Assembly (NCBI GenBank): GCA_964613615.1
Contig: CAZTIB010000213.1
Location: forward strand, 1-64,000
Direction: 5' to 3'
DNA from: J054 sp964613615
GTDB taxonomy: Bacteria > Pseudomonadota > Gammaproteobacteria > Steroidobacterales > GCA-2729495
DNA length: 64,000 nucleotides
The notes beneath the pieces were generated by a model. That model worked only from the letters and a program-made list of their open reading frames with translations. It had not been told where the DNA came from and did no database searches. A program made the translations under genes and the position numbers. Numbering within the stretch: the stretch's first letter is position 1; each line of letters begins with the position of its first letter. Positions 16,505 to 25,501 of this stretch are shown one piece after another.

Positions 16505-18190
16505 ATGACTCTGACCCGGCACATGGTCACGATCGACGGGGAGACGACTTCCCGCCAGGTGCATTACCGCCGCCAGGGCAATGGACCAGCGTTGCTGCTG
16601 CTGCATCAGTCACCGCAGTCGTCCCGCGAGTTCGAACCGCTGATGGCAACGTGGTCGGCGAACTTCACCGTCATCGCTCCAGATACTCCGGGCTACGGGC
16701 TGTCGGACCCCCTGCCCGCGGCCGACGCCACAATGGAAGACCTGGCTGAGTCGGTCATGGAATTCGCCGACGCCATCGGCTTGCGGCGCTTTGGTGTCTA
16801 CGGTTATCACACGGGCGGCGGCATGGCCGTCGCGCTGGCCCACGCGTTCCCTGAGCGGCTCACCACGGCCACCGTCAACGGCCTGGTCGTGCCGACACCC
16901 GATGAGCTGGCGGACATCCTTGCTAACTATTTGCCGAAATTTGCACCGCGGTGGGACGGCGGACACCTGGCCTGGCTTTGGGCGAGGCTGCGCGAGCAGA
17001 CGATCTTTTTTCCCTGGCATGACCGGCGCCTGAGCGCGCGCATGGATTTTTCCGTGCCTGCCGCTGAGGGCTTGCAGCGCAACGTGCGTGAATTTCTGTT
17101 AGCAGCAGAGCACTACTCTGTTGCCTACCGCGCCGCTTTTGAATATTCCGCCGGCCCAGTGCTGCCGCAACTGCGGGTACCCACCCTGATTACTGCGGCC
17201 GCCCTCGACCCGCTGGCTCCACACCTGGATCGCATCGGTGACCGCGCCGACTGCGTGAAGATCGAGGTTTCCGCCGATGGCACCACCGCAATCGACAAGG
17301 CCTTTGCGCAGCTTCTCGCCTGCCCCGGCGACCCGCCGCCGTCGGCACCGGCTGCCCGCCCGGTGGACAATGCCGGCTGGCAAGATATCCTGAACGCCGG
17401 CGGCGCGTCGCTGCGGCTTGCCAGGCGTGGCCCGGAGATCGAAGTTCTCGCGGTGCACGATGCGGGTGGCTCGGCCTGCACGGTGCCATCAGCCGCCAGC
17501 GCATTGGGCGGCATGGCAGCCATGGACCTGCCCGGGCACGGCGAGTCCGCGCCCTTTATCGCCAGCGGCGAGCCGGATGTGTCCATTGCGGCCTGCGCAG
17601 ACGCTGCGGTGCAGGCAGCCACGGCGCTGGATATACGGCCCTGGCTGGCCGGCGACGGTGCCGGGGCACTCGTTGCCCTGGAGGCCGCTCGCCAGGCGCC
17701 CGACCGCTTTCGGGGCCTGCTGCTAACGAATTTGCCAATGGTGGACCGAGATATGGCCGCGGATTGGCTGCGCCAAGGCCTGCCCAAGCTGACCGCTGAC
17801 TGGCATGGCGGACACCTGGGCCGGGCCTGGCACATGGTTCGCGACGGGCGGCTCTTTTTTCCCTGGTTTCGCCGCGAGCGGCAGGCGATCCGGTGGGAGG
17901 AGCCGAACCTCGACCCGCAGCGCCTGCAACTGGAGGTTCGGGAACTCCTGGTCGCCGAGGGCGCCTGGCAGGCCCTGAGCAGGGCCAAGCTTGAGGCAGA
18001 CGTCGCGGCGCTGCTGGATGCTTGCCCGGTTCCGGCCGTGGTGGCGGTCTCAGCGTCGCACCCGCTGCACAACGCGGCGAAGAAGGCCGCCACACGGCTG
18101 CGCAGCGGCGGCTTTTTGACGCTGGAAGGGAGCCCGAACGAGCAGTCCGCCGCCCTCCGAAGGGCGGTAGCGGGGACTCCGGCAAGTTGA
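16505..18190 (+). CDS. tandem-duplicated alpha/beta-hydrolase with non-serine nucleophile elbows
   Basis: A 561-residue protein made of two alpha/beta-hydrolase units. Unit 1 (about 1-275) has the oxyanion-side LLLHQSPQSS and the elbow GYHTG at 100-104, with His102 where the nucleophile normally sits. Unit 2 (about 290-561) has DLPGHGES at 341-348 and the elbow GDGAG at 383-387, with Gly385 in the nucleophile slot. Both units repeat a cap signature: GGHL at 152 and 435, FFPW at 168 and 451. Neither unit has the classic GxSxG. It may be a non-hydrolytic enzyme such as a lyase or isomerase, or a binding protein. First gene of the long plus-strand operon. Confidence 0.8.
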   Translation: MTLTRHMVTIDGETTSRQVHYRRQGNGPALLLLHQSPQSSREFEPLMATWSANFTVIAPDTPGYGLSDPLPAADATMEDLAESVMEFADAIGLRRFGVYGYHTGGGMAVALAHAFPERLTTATVNGLVVPTPDELADILANYLPKFAPRWDGGHLAWLWARLREQTIFFPWHDRRLSARMDFSVPAAEGLQRNVREFLLAAEHYSVAYRAAFEYSAGPVLPQLRVPTLITAAALDPLAPHLDRIGDRADCVKIEVSADGTTAIDKAFAQLLACPGDPPPSAPAARPVDNAGWQDILNAGGASLRLARRGPEIEVLAVHDAGGSACTVPSAASALGGMAAMDLPGHGESAPFIASGEPDVSIAACADAAVQAATALDIRPWLAGDGAGALVALEAARQAPDRFRGLLLTNLPMVDRDMAADWLRQGLPKLTADWHGGHLGRAWHMVRDGRLFFPWFRRERQAIRWEEPNLDPQRLQLEVRELLVAEGAWQALSRAKLEADVAALLDACPVPAVVAVSASHPLHNAAKKAATRLRSGGFLTLEGSPNEQSAALRRAVAGTPAS

Positions 18191-18379
18191 CCTGAACCCG
18201 GTCCACCGTATACTCCCAGCGGATTGGGGGGATTCAACCGGCGCCCACAGTCGACGGATTGAGCGCCAGAATAATGTCAACGGCCGGGGGGCATGTCATC
18301 GCGTCGAGGGACTCGCGACGTTCACCCTGAACTGGTTCGGCCCGGATCAATCCGGGCATTTCGATCCTTGAGGAGGCTC

Positions 18380-18952
18380 ATGCAGATGAAACGTTTGGTG
18401 TTCGCGGCGATAGTGATGGCCTTGGCGGCCTTCAGCGCACAGGCCCAGGACGACGCAGCAAAACAGAACAGTGCAGCGAAATGGCGCATCGGTGGCGGCG
18501 CATCCTTCAACGATTTCGAGGACGACAACAACATCATCGACGACAACCAGGTCGGCTTTGCGCTGTGGGCCCAGTACCAGTTCAACAAGTGGATCGGCAT
18601 CGAGGGTGGCTACCTGAATACGGGCGATCTGGAAGGCCGGATTGGTACCGGGGCCGACCGTGAAAAATTCGACGTAGCCCTTCGCGGCTTCGACATTGCT
18701 GGCGTTGTCTATGCGCCCCTCGGCCAGGAAGACATCGACGTCTACGCCAAACTCGGCTTCTTCGATTTTGATGTAGACCTGTCATCCAACGGCTTCATCG
18801 ACAGCAGCGGCCACCAGGACGGGGCAATGGCTGGGGCCGGTGCCGTGGTGCAAATTGCTGACCACTGGGGCATTCGCGCCGAGTTCGACTGGTTTGACAC
18901 GGACAATTCCGATTTCTGGAATGCGGTCATCGGCGTCGAATATCAGTTCTGA
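18380..18952 (+). CDS. outer-membrane beta-barrel protein (OmpA/OmpW-like small barrel)
   Basis: A 190-residue protein with a Sec signal peptide ending in SAQA-QDD near residue 22, alternating amphipathic strands with many aromatic residues, and a terminal GVEYQF, the usual Phe-ending barrel signature. The mature size fits an eight-stranded barrel. A strong GAGGAGG ribosome site precedes the ATG at 18380. It sits between the tandem hydrolase and the DUF1838 gene and may help a hydrophobic substrate cross the outer membrane (inference). Confidence 0.75.
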   Translation: MQMKRLVFAAIVMALAAFSAQAQDDAAKQNSAAKWRIGGGASFNDFEDDNNIIDDNQVGFALWAQYQFNKWIGIEGGYLNTGDLEGRIGTGADREKFDVALRGFDIAGVVYAPLGQEDIDVYAKLGFFDFDVDLSSNGFIDSSGHQDGAMAGAGAVVQIADHWGIRAEFDWFDTDNSDFWNAVIGVEYQF

Positions 18953-19036
18953 CGTTCGCGACTGCCGCTCTCGAATCGGGAACCGGGCGTGACCTTGCGG
19001 TCCTGCCGGCCGCCCCTATAACTATAAGGAAAGACC

Positions 19037-19930
19037 ATGACCATCAATTTCGAAACCAAGGTCGACTTCAAAAGTCCTATCTGGAACCGGGATACCTGGG
19101 CGCGCATTCAGGGTGATTTGAATTCCGAGCACGAACGCATCAGCTACGCGGCCGGCGAAGTTATCGGCGTGAAGCCGGGCGAGGCCCTGAAACCCTTGTG
19201 CGGTTTCGAGACTTTTCTTGCCACCCGCCTCGTGCCCCAGGAAGACGGCACCATTCGCCGCCTGAACAAGGAAGTCATCTTCTACACCGACCTGAACTAC
19301 GATCCGGGCAGCCGCCGGATGATCGACGAGTGGAAGAATCCGTGGACCGGTGAAGAAGTCAGCGTGGTGCACGTGGCCAATGACCCGTTCAACTACACCA
19401 TCAGCGAATGGCTGATTCTTGCCCCGGAAGATTTTCCGAAAGACGGCTCGGCGCCGAAACCGCGCAAGATTCCGCTGCTGTTCCCGTGGAAGACCGTGGG
19501 CGACAAGCTGGTTTTGGAAACGGACATGCACCTGTGCTACCCGAACGCGTTGCAGCCGGACAAGTGGCCGCGCGAGTCGTCCGGCAAGATGGCCCAGGTG
19601 TCCGAAATCTTCCGCTACTGGGTTGACAAGGCAGATGCCGAGAACCCGGAACTCACGGCCGTTCCCTACGTAGGCACATGGACACGCATCACGCCATGGC
19701 TGCCGTGGATGCTCATGGGACAACAGCCCGGGCACTGCATGTACGCGGGGTTCATGACGGGTGCCAGCGACTTGTCTATCGTGCCGCAGCACGTCCGCGA
19801 CTTCGCGCAGGAACGCTATCCGCACATGCTGAGCGCACCAACGGAAGACTACGGCCCCAGTATCTCGAGCCTCGAGTACTACGCGAGAGAGCAGACGCCG
19901 GCACCACCACTGGAAGCTGAAAGCGCCTGA
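19037..19930 (+). CDS. cytosolic DUF1838-family protein
   Basis: A 297-residue protein without a signal peptide. It shares blocks with the Tat-exported protein at 12.9 kb: LNYDPGSRRMIDEWKNPWTGE resembles that protein's region around FTNPFNGKRREV, and WLPWMLMGQQPGHCMYAG resembles its YLPWMAMGDLGGHAMW. The conserved end reads ERYPHMLSAPTEDYGP. A good AAGGAAAG ribosome site precedes the ATG. Function unknown for the family. Its position between a barrel protein and an NQO-type reductase, within a set of F420-type enzymes, points to a catalytic role. Confidence 0.75.
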   Translation: MTINFETKVDFKSPIWNRDTWARIQGDLNSEHERISYAAGEVIGVKPGEALKPLCGFETFLATRLVPQEDGTIRRLNKEVIFYTDLNYDPGSRRMIDEWKNPWTGEEVSVVHVANDPFNYTISEWLILAPEDFPKDGSAPKPRKIPLLFPWKTVGDKLVLETDMHLCYPNALQPDKWPRESSGKMAQVSEIFRYWVDKADAENPELTAVPYVGTWTRITPWLPWMLMGQQPGHCMYAGFMTGASDLSIVPQHVRDFAQERYPHMLSAPTEDYGPSISSLEYYAREQTPAPPLEAESA

Positions 19931-19952
19931 TTGGCCTGCCGCTTCGGGTGGC

Positions 19953-20708
19953 GTGAACGTACTGATAGTCTTCGCCCACCCGGAGCGCGCGTCTTTCGTC
20001 GGCGCGCTGCTCGATACTGCGCAACGTGTACTCACCGAGGCCGGCCACAGCGTCATTGTCTCGGATCTATATGCAGATGGATTCGACGCCGCCACCGGCG
20101 CGGCAGATTTCACGGATCGTGCGAACCCCGATTACCTGAACGTCGGCGCGGAACAAGCGCACGCGGCCCAGCATTCCACCTTTGCGCCCGTTCTCCAGCG
20201 CGAAATGGACCGGGTGGCGGCTGCAGACCTGGTGATCTTCCTGTTTCCGATGTGGTGGTTTTCGGTACCCGCAATTCTGAAAGGCTGGATCGACCGCGTA
20301 TTTGCCTACGGCGTAGCCTACGACTTCGAGCGCACCTGGAATCACGGAGTTTACAGCGGCAAGCGGGCGATGCTGGCCTTCACTACCGGCGCACCGGCAG
20401 CCGTTTTCGAACCCGACGGGCGCAGCGGCGACCTTGAACGCGTACTGTGGCCGCTGCACGGCGGGGTGCTCGCATTGTGCGGTTTCGAAGTGCTGCGGCC
20501 CTTCACCGCCTGGGCCGTGCCGTGGATCGAGGCTGCAGGTCGCGAGCAGGTGCTGGCCGAATGGTCGCAACGCTTGCGCACACTGGAGGGCGAAAAGCCG
20601 CTGTTTTTCCATCGGCTGGAGGATTTTGGCGACAACCGCCGCCTGAAAGCCGACGTGGAGCCGGGCACGCCGGCCCAGCACCGCGGGCCACGCCAGCACC
20701 TGAACTAG
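19953..20708 (+). CDS. NAD(P)H dehydrogenase (quinone), NQO1/KefF-type flavodoxin fold
   Basis: A 251-residue flavoprotein. It starts VNVLIVFAHPERASF with a GTG codon, the N-terminal strand and phosphate loop of the NQO family. The FMN/FAD-binding FPMWWFSVPAILKGWIDRVF segment lies at about 90-109, and an YDFERTW-type loop and a TTGAP motif follow. Likely transfers two electrons from NAD(P)H to a quinone-like or nitro compound. It lies 22 bases downstream of the DUF1838 gene. The C-terminal 50 residues are longer than in minimal members. Confidence 0.85.
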   Translation: MNVLIVFAHPERASFVGALLDTAQRVLTEAGHSVIVSDLYADGFDAATGAADFTDRANPDYLNVGAEQAHAAQHSTFAPVLQREMDRVAAADLVIFLFPMWWFSVPAILKGWIDRVFAYGVAYDFERTWNHGVYSGKRAMLAFTTGAPAAVFEPDGRSGDLERVLWPLHGGVLALCGFEVLRPFTAWAVPWIEAAGREQVLAEWSQRLRTLEGEKPLFFHRLEDFGDNRRLKADVEPGTPAQHRGPRQHLN

Positions 20709-20863
20709 ACGCCCGGCGCCGTGATGCGGCGATCGCTTCCCGACTGGAAGCTTGCCATGGAGGCCGCCAGAGCGAGCATCTCCACAACGCGGGCACCTCA
20801 CCAGACGACATCATTCGACAGGCCCGGCAATGTTAGCCTGATCAACTCTCCAGGAGCATCGCG

Positions 20864-21694
20864 ATGAAAAAAGAAGCCAAGATCAAGCCTTTCTGGTATT
20901 CGGATATCTGGCTGTTTCCGAAGCTGATTACCATTATCACGACGCTGGATGAACAGGGCCGGATCAATGCGGCGCCGTACTCCCACATCATGCAATACGA
21001 CGTGATGGCCAAGCACCCACGGATGATCCTCGGTTGCCGCCAGGACTCGCACACCTTCACGAACATCGTGGCAACGGGCGAATTCGTCGTGAACTGCGTG
21101 TCCGCAGAGCACCTGGAAGATATGATGGAGACCGCGCGCTTCTACCCGGAGGGCGTAAACGAACTCGAGCAGACCGGCCTCACGGCGATTCCCTCATTGC
21201 ACGTGAAGCCGCCGAGCATCAAGGAGTGCCCGCAAATCGCCGAGTGCACCGTAGATGAGATCATCCGACTGGAAAAGAGCAGCGGCATCGTGGTCGCCAA
21301 TATCAAGGCGCTGGTCTTCGACGAAGAGCTCATCGACATGCCGCGCGAAGAACGCATCCGCACGATGAACCTGCCCATAGGCTTGGGTGACGAGAGCCGC
21401 ATGGATTACTTTCACGGCGTCAACTACGAAATCACGAAGCACGAACTGGGCGAGCCGCCTGACGCCTTCAAGGGCGGCGAAGTGCAGCTGGGCATGCCCT
21501 GGACCGACGACGCGCTGCAAACGCTGATGACCATACCCCCCGGCGTGCGCAAGATGGTCACCGAACAGACGGAGACCTTCGTCCGGGAAAAGGGTGGTGA
21601 CAAGGTCACGCTCGCAGGCTTCCAAGAACTGGCAGACGAATACGGGATGAGCGACGAGTTCTTCGACCGCTTCAAAAAGAAAAAGGCGGTCTGA
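20864..21694 (+). CDS. flavin reductase-like domain fused to PCP_red-like C-terminal domain
   Basis: A 276-residue protein. Residues 1-195 form a flavin reductase-like split barrel (ITIITTLDEQGRINAAPYS and a DSHTFTNIVATGEFVVN segment typical of this FMN-binding family). Residues about 212-262 match the pattern of the small C-terminal domain of light-independent protochlorophyllide reductase subunit B: W-x-x-x-A, IPPGVRK, then an E-T-E-x-F-x-R-E-K-G stretch and VTLAGFQELADEYG. The lysine-rich end KKKK follows. The combination is unusual. May reduce flavin for the monooxygenase two genes downstream or act directly on a substrate. Confidence 0.75.
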   Translation: MKKEAKIKPFWYSDIWLFPKLITIITTLDEQGRINAAPYSHIMQYDVMAKHPRMILGCRQDSHTFTNIVATGEFVVNCVSAEHLEDMMETARFYPEGVNELEQTGLTAIPSLHVKPPSIKECPQIAECTVDEIIRLEKSSGIVVANIKALVFDEELIDMPREERIRTMNLPIGLGDESRMDYFHGVNYEITKHELGEPPDAFKGGEVQLGMPWTDDALQTLMTIPPGVRKMVTEQTETFVREKGGDKVTLAGFQELADEYGMSDEFFDRFKKKKAV

Positions 21695-21705
21695 CGCCAG
21701 CATCG

Positions 21706-22728
21706 GTGCGGATTCACTTTATCCTGGAGCCCGCTGCCGCTGAGGAGTTTCTGGCCCTTGGCTGCCTGGCCGAAGAACTGGGCTTCGATGCAGTGTGGAC
21801 GGCCAATCACGCGTCGGCGCCCGACCCGTTTCTCGCCTTTTCCGTCCTGGCCCGCGAGTCGTCGCGAATCCGGCTGGGGCCCGTTGCCATCAGCCCTTTC
21901 GAACTGCACCCCCTTAAAATCGCCAACAGCCTGTTCACCTTGAACCAGTTCGCCGGCGGGCGCGCCAACATCGTGATCGGCGGCGGCGGCGGCACGATGA
22001 TCGCAATGCACCTGAAGTCCGGGCGCTACGTAATGCACGACCGCATGGTGCGCGGAGTCCGGGAGTGCGTGGAGTTCCTGAAGCAGGTCTCGGCCGGTCG
22101 CGTGCTGAACTTTGCGGGCGAGGTTTTTAAAATTGACGGCTACCACCCAAGCTGGGCTACCGCCGCCCCGCCCCATATCTACGTCGGCGCCACGAAGCCG
22201 CAGATGCTGCGGTTGGCGGCGCGGGTCGCCGACGGCGTGATGTTCAGTGACCTGACCGAGGGCCGGCTAGAGGAGACCTTCGCGATCCTGAACACCGCAC
22301 TCGCAAAATACGCGCGCGCACCCGGGTTCCGCATCAACAACCTGTATGCATGGCACGTGAAAAAAGACCGGGCGGCAGCCGCCGCTGAGGCCCGCCGCAA
22401 GCTGTGGGTCCGCGGCATGGTGGAGCGCTGGTATATCGAGCCCTTCCTGGAGCCTGCCGAAGTGACACAGGTAGAGACCAACATGGCCGGCATCATCCAC
22501 GCCTATCGCCACAACTCGCCGGACATCGACGACCTGCCGGCGCCGCTGGTGCAAAAGCTGGTGGACGAACTGACTTTCTGCGGTGACTACTCGGATGTGG
22601 ATCGACTGATCGAGCGAATGCGGATGTTCGCGGCCGCGGGCGTCACCGAGATGGGGCTGCGCCTGTACGACGATCCGGCCGATTCCATCCGCCTGATCGC
22701 CGATGCCATCGGGCCCGAGTTATCCTAG
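21706..22728 (+). CDS. LLM-class F420-dependent-type oxidoreductase, subfamily A
   Basis: A 340-residue luciferase-like enzyme starting with GTG, 11 bases after the flavin reductase stop. It shares with the proteins at 9.1 and 45.1 kb the segments FDAVWTANHASA, GPVAISPFELHPLKIAN and GGRANIVIGGGGG. The C-terminal MGLRLYDDP is also shared. Predicted to be a cytosolic TIM barrel using reduced F420. Its place between a flavin reductase and an FAD monooxygenase suggests an internal pathway step. Confidence 0.85.
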   Translation: MRIHFILEPAAAEEFLALGCLAEELGFDAVWTANHASAPDPFLAFSVLARESSRIRLGPVAISPFELHPLKIANSLFTLNQFAGGRANIVIGGGGGTMIAMHLKSGRYVMHDRMVRGVRECVEFLKQVSAGRVLNFAGEVFKIDGYHPSWATAAPPHIYVGATKPQMLRLAARVADGVMFSDLTEGRLEETFAILNTALAKYARAPGFRINNLYAWHVKKDRAAAAAEARRKLWVRGMVERWYIEPFLEPAEVTQVETNMAGIIHAYRHNSPDIDDLPAPLVQKLVDELTFCGDYSDVDRLIERMRMFAAAGVTEMGLRLYDDPADSIRLIADAIGPELS

Positions 22729-22753
22729 CGCGGCAAACGCGAGAACACCGCCA

Positions 22754-23956
22754 TTGAGTCCAGCCTCGACAACTCTCTCTGCGCCGGTGGCCATTGTCGG
22801 CGCCGGTCCCGTTGGCCTGTGCGCCGCGCTGGAATTGAATCGCCGCGGCATCCAATGCCTGCTGCTCGAAGGCAGACACGAGCCGGCTACAGACCTGCGC
22901 GCCAGCACCTTTCACCCGCCGACGCTGGAAATGCTGGACACCCTGGGTCTGACGGAATCTCTGCTGGCCACCGGCCTGCGGGTACCCCAGTGGCAAATCC
23001 GCCTGCACGCCACCCACGAGCGCGCGCTTTTCGATCTCGCGGTGCTCGCCGACGACACCACCTACCCGTTCCGGCTGCAATACGAACAGGCCGCTTTCTG
23101 CGCCCTGGGCTGGGAACGCGCGGCAGCCGCAGAGCACGTCAACTTCCAGACCGGCGTGGAAGTCACCGACGTCGGCCAGGACGACGAGGGTGTGCAACTG
23201 ACCGCAGCGGACGGCCGTTTGTTCCGGGCCGACTGGGTCGTCGCCGCTGACGGCGCATCCAGCCGCCTGCGGCAACTGTTCGCGCTGAACTTCGAAGGGC
23301 TGACATACCCCGAAACCACCATCCTCGCCACTACGCGTTTCCCTTTCGAAGCGCATCTGCCGGGCCTGTCCTGGGTGAACTATGTCTGGGCCGACGACGG
23401 CACTTTTTCGCTGCTGCGCGTGCCGGACCGCTGGCGCGTGAGCCTGTACCCGCGTGACGGGGAAAGCGTGGAACAGGCCCTGGAAGCCGACAGCATCCAG
23501 CGCCGGCTGCAGGACATCGTGCCTAACCCTGCAGGTTATGAGGTGCTCGAATGCCGCCCGTACCGTATCCACCAGCGCATCCTCGACAATTACCGCCACG
23601 GCCACGTGCTGTTCGCCGGCGATGCGGCGCACCTGAACAGCCCGAGTGGCGGCATGGGCATGAACTGCGGCATCCACGACGCATTTAACCTCGCCGAGAA
23701 ACTCGCCGCCACGCTCCACGGGGAGCCGCATTCCCTGCTCGATCTTTACGATCGCCAGCGACGGCCGTTGGCCCGCGAGGAAATACTGGCCCAGGCCGAC
23801 ACCAACCGCAGGCGCATGCAGCAGCGTGACCCGACCTGGCGCCGCGCCGAACTGGAGCGACTGCAGGGCATTGCGGCCGATCCTGCGGCAGCGCGCGAGT
23901 TCCTGCTAAGGTCGGCCATGATTGCGGGACTGCGCAAGGCCGCCGCGATAGAGTGA
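22754..23956 (+). CDS. FAD-dependent aromatic monooxygenase (PHBH family)
   Basis: About 400 residues with the group A flavoprotein hydroxylase signatures: dinucleotide loop VGAGPVGLCAALEL near the start, the DG motif ADWVVAADGASSRLR in the middle and the second FAD motif LFAGDAAHLNSPSGGMGMN near 300. Typically hydroxylates an aromatic or quinoid ring using NAD(P)H and O2. Start is uncertain: TTG at 22754 is chosen because the protein then begins just before the FAD loop; an ATG at 22703 would overlap the LLM gene by 26 bases and GTG at 22787 is also possible. Followed closely by the aldehyde dehydrogenase. Confidence 0.85.
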   Translation: MSPASTTLSAPVAIVGAGPVGLCAALELNRRGIQCLLLEGRHEPATDLRASTFHPPTLEMLDTLGLTESLLATGLRVPQWQIRLHATHERALFDLAVLADDTTYPFRLQYEQAAFCALGWERAAAAEHVNFQTGVEVTDVGQDDEGVQLTAADGRLFRADWVVAADGASSRLRQLFALNFEGLTYPETTILATTRFPFEAHLPGLSWVNYVWADDGTFSLLRVPDRWRVSLYPRDGESVEQALEADSIQRRLQDIVPNPAGYEVLECRPYRIHQRILDNYRHGHVLFAGDAAHLNSPSGGMGMNCGIHDAFNLAEKLAATLHGEPHSLLDLYDRQRRPLAREEILAQADTNRRRMQQRDPTWRRAELERLQGIAADPAAAREFLLRSAMIAGLRKAAAIE

Positions 23957-23966
23957 GAACAAGAAT

Positions 23967-25466
23967 ATGGAAGGACCAAACCTGAAGACGGCGATTCCGG
24001 AACGCATTGGTACCTGGTACGACGGCCAATGGGTCGCAGCGGGCAACACCGCCCACGAATTGCCCGTCATGAATCCGACGACGGGGCAGCAAATTGCCAC
24101 CCTCGCCGAAGACGATGCTGACGCCGTCGCCGCCGCAGTCAGCGCTGCCCGCGGTCGCTTCGAGGCGGGTGACTGGTCGCGCGCGCCGGTAGGTGCACGC
24201 AAGACTGTCTTGTTAAAAATCTGCGCCCTGATGCGCGAACGCAGCGAAGAACTGGCGCAGCTGGAAACCCTCGGCACGGGCATACCGATCACGCAGGCGC
24301 GGGGTCGGCATGTGCTGCGCGCGGCCATGAACTTCGAGTTTTTCGCCGAGTTCATCAGCCAGAGCGCCGACCGGCTCTATGACCAGAATCCCGACTATCT
24401 GACGCTGGTGCGTCACGAACCGGTGGGTGTGGCCGGGTTGATCGCGCCCTGGAACGCACCGCTGGCCCTGGCCACGATGAAAGTTGCCGGCGCCATCGCC
24501 TTCGGCAACAGCTGCGTGCTGAAACCCTCGGAACTGACGCCGCTGCCGTTCCTGCCCCTGATGGAAATCCTGCGCGATGCGGGGCTGCCGGACGGTGTCG
24601 TGAATCTCGTCAACGGTCGTGGGCCGGTGACGGGCCAGGCACTGGTTGCCCACCCGGACGTAGACGTCGTTGCGTTCACCGGCGGCACTGCCACCGGGAG
24701 ACTGATCGGTGAGGAAGCAGGCAGAGGGCTCAAACGGGTGGTCACCGAGCTGGGTGGCAAGTCGGCCAATATTGTCTGCGCAGATGCTGACCTGGAGCGC
24801 GCCGTTGATGCGGCGGTGCTGGCGGGCTTTTCGAACAACGGCCAGCAGTGCCTGGCCGGCACGCGCTTGCTGCTGCAAAGGTCTATAGCCAGCGAGTTTC
24901 TCGAGCGTTTTCTCGATCGCGTGCGCGCCTTGCAGGTAGGCCCGCCTGCGGAGACGAATACCGAAATCGGCCCACTCATTTCGGCGGGTCAGCTCGCAAG
25001 AGTGAGCGGTTATGCCGCTATTGCCGCAGACGAGGGCGCAGAAATTCTGGCCGGCGGCAAACCACTGGACCACGGCGGCGGCTATTTCTTTGCGCCGACG
25101 GTCGTGCAAGCCCGCAGCAACGAACAGCGCGTGTGCCGCGAGGAGATTTTCGGGCCCTTCGTGGCCGTGCTGGAGTTCGACGATTTCGACGAAGCGCTGG
25201 CCATTGCCAACGACAGCGAGTTCGGCCTGGTTGCTTATGTGTGGACCGGGAGTCTCGCCCAGGCCATGCGTGCGGCGGATGAACTGCGCACGGGTGTGGT
25301 CTGGATCAATACACCGCTGTTTCGCGAGTTGCGCGCGCCGTTCGGCGGCTTCAAACACTCCGGAGTCGGCCGTGACGGTGGCGACTGGAGCCGCAGTCTG
25401 TTCACGGAGGCGAAGACCATATCTATACCCCGGCGCGATTTCGCGCTGGCAAGACTCAGCAGTTAA
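23967..25466 (+). CDS. NAD(P)-dependent aldehyde dehydrogenase (HpaE-like)
   Basis: A 499-residue ALDH with all catalytic features: the oxyanion asparagine in APWNAPL at 160-166, Glu261 in ELGGKS, and the nucleophile Cys295 in GQQCLAG. The overall pattern resembles aldehyde dehydrogenases of aromatic catabolism such as 5-carboxymethyl-2-hydroxymuconate semialdehyde dehydrogenase, but I would not assign the substrate. Ten bases after the monooxygenase stop. Likely oxidises an aldehyde formed earlier in the pathway to its acid. Confidence 0.9.
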   Translation: MEGPNLKTAIPERIGTWYDGQWVAAGNTAHELPVMNPTTGQQIATLAEDDADAVAAAVSAARGRFEAGDWSRAPVGARKTVLLKICALMRERSEELAQLETLGTGIPITQARGRHVLRAAMNFEFFAEFISQSADRLYDQNPDYLTLVRHEPVGVAGLIAPWNAPLALATMKVAGAIAFGNSCVLKPSELTPLPFLPLMEILRDAGLPDGVVNLVNGRGPVTGQALVAHPDVDVVAFTGGTATGRLIGEEAGRGLKRVVTELGGKSANIVCADADLERAVDAAVLAGFSNNGQQCLAGTRLLLQRSIASEFLERFLDRVRALQVGPPAETNTEIGPLISAGQLARVSGYAAIAADEGAEILAGGKPLDHGGGYFFAPTVVQARSNEQRVCREEIFGPFVAVLEFDDFDEALAIANDSEFGLVAYVWTGSLAQAMRAADELRTGVVWINTPLFRELRAPFGGFKHSGVGRDGGDWSRSLFTEAKTISIPRRDFALARLSS

Positions 25467-25501
25467 ACACCGTCTTCAGCATTACCGGAGTACAGACTCA
25501 G

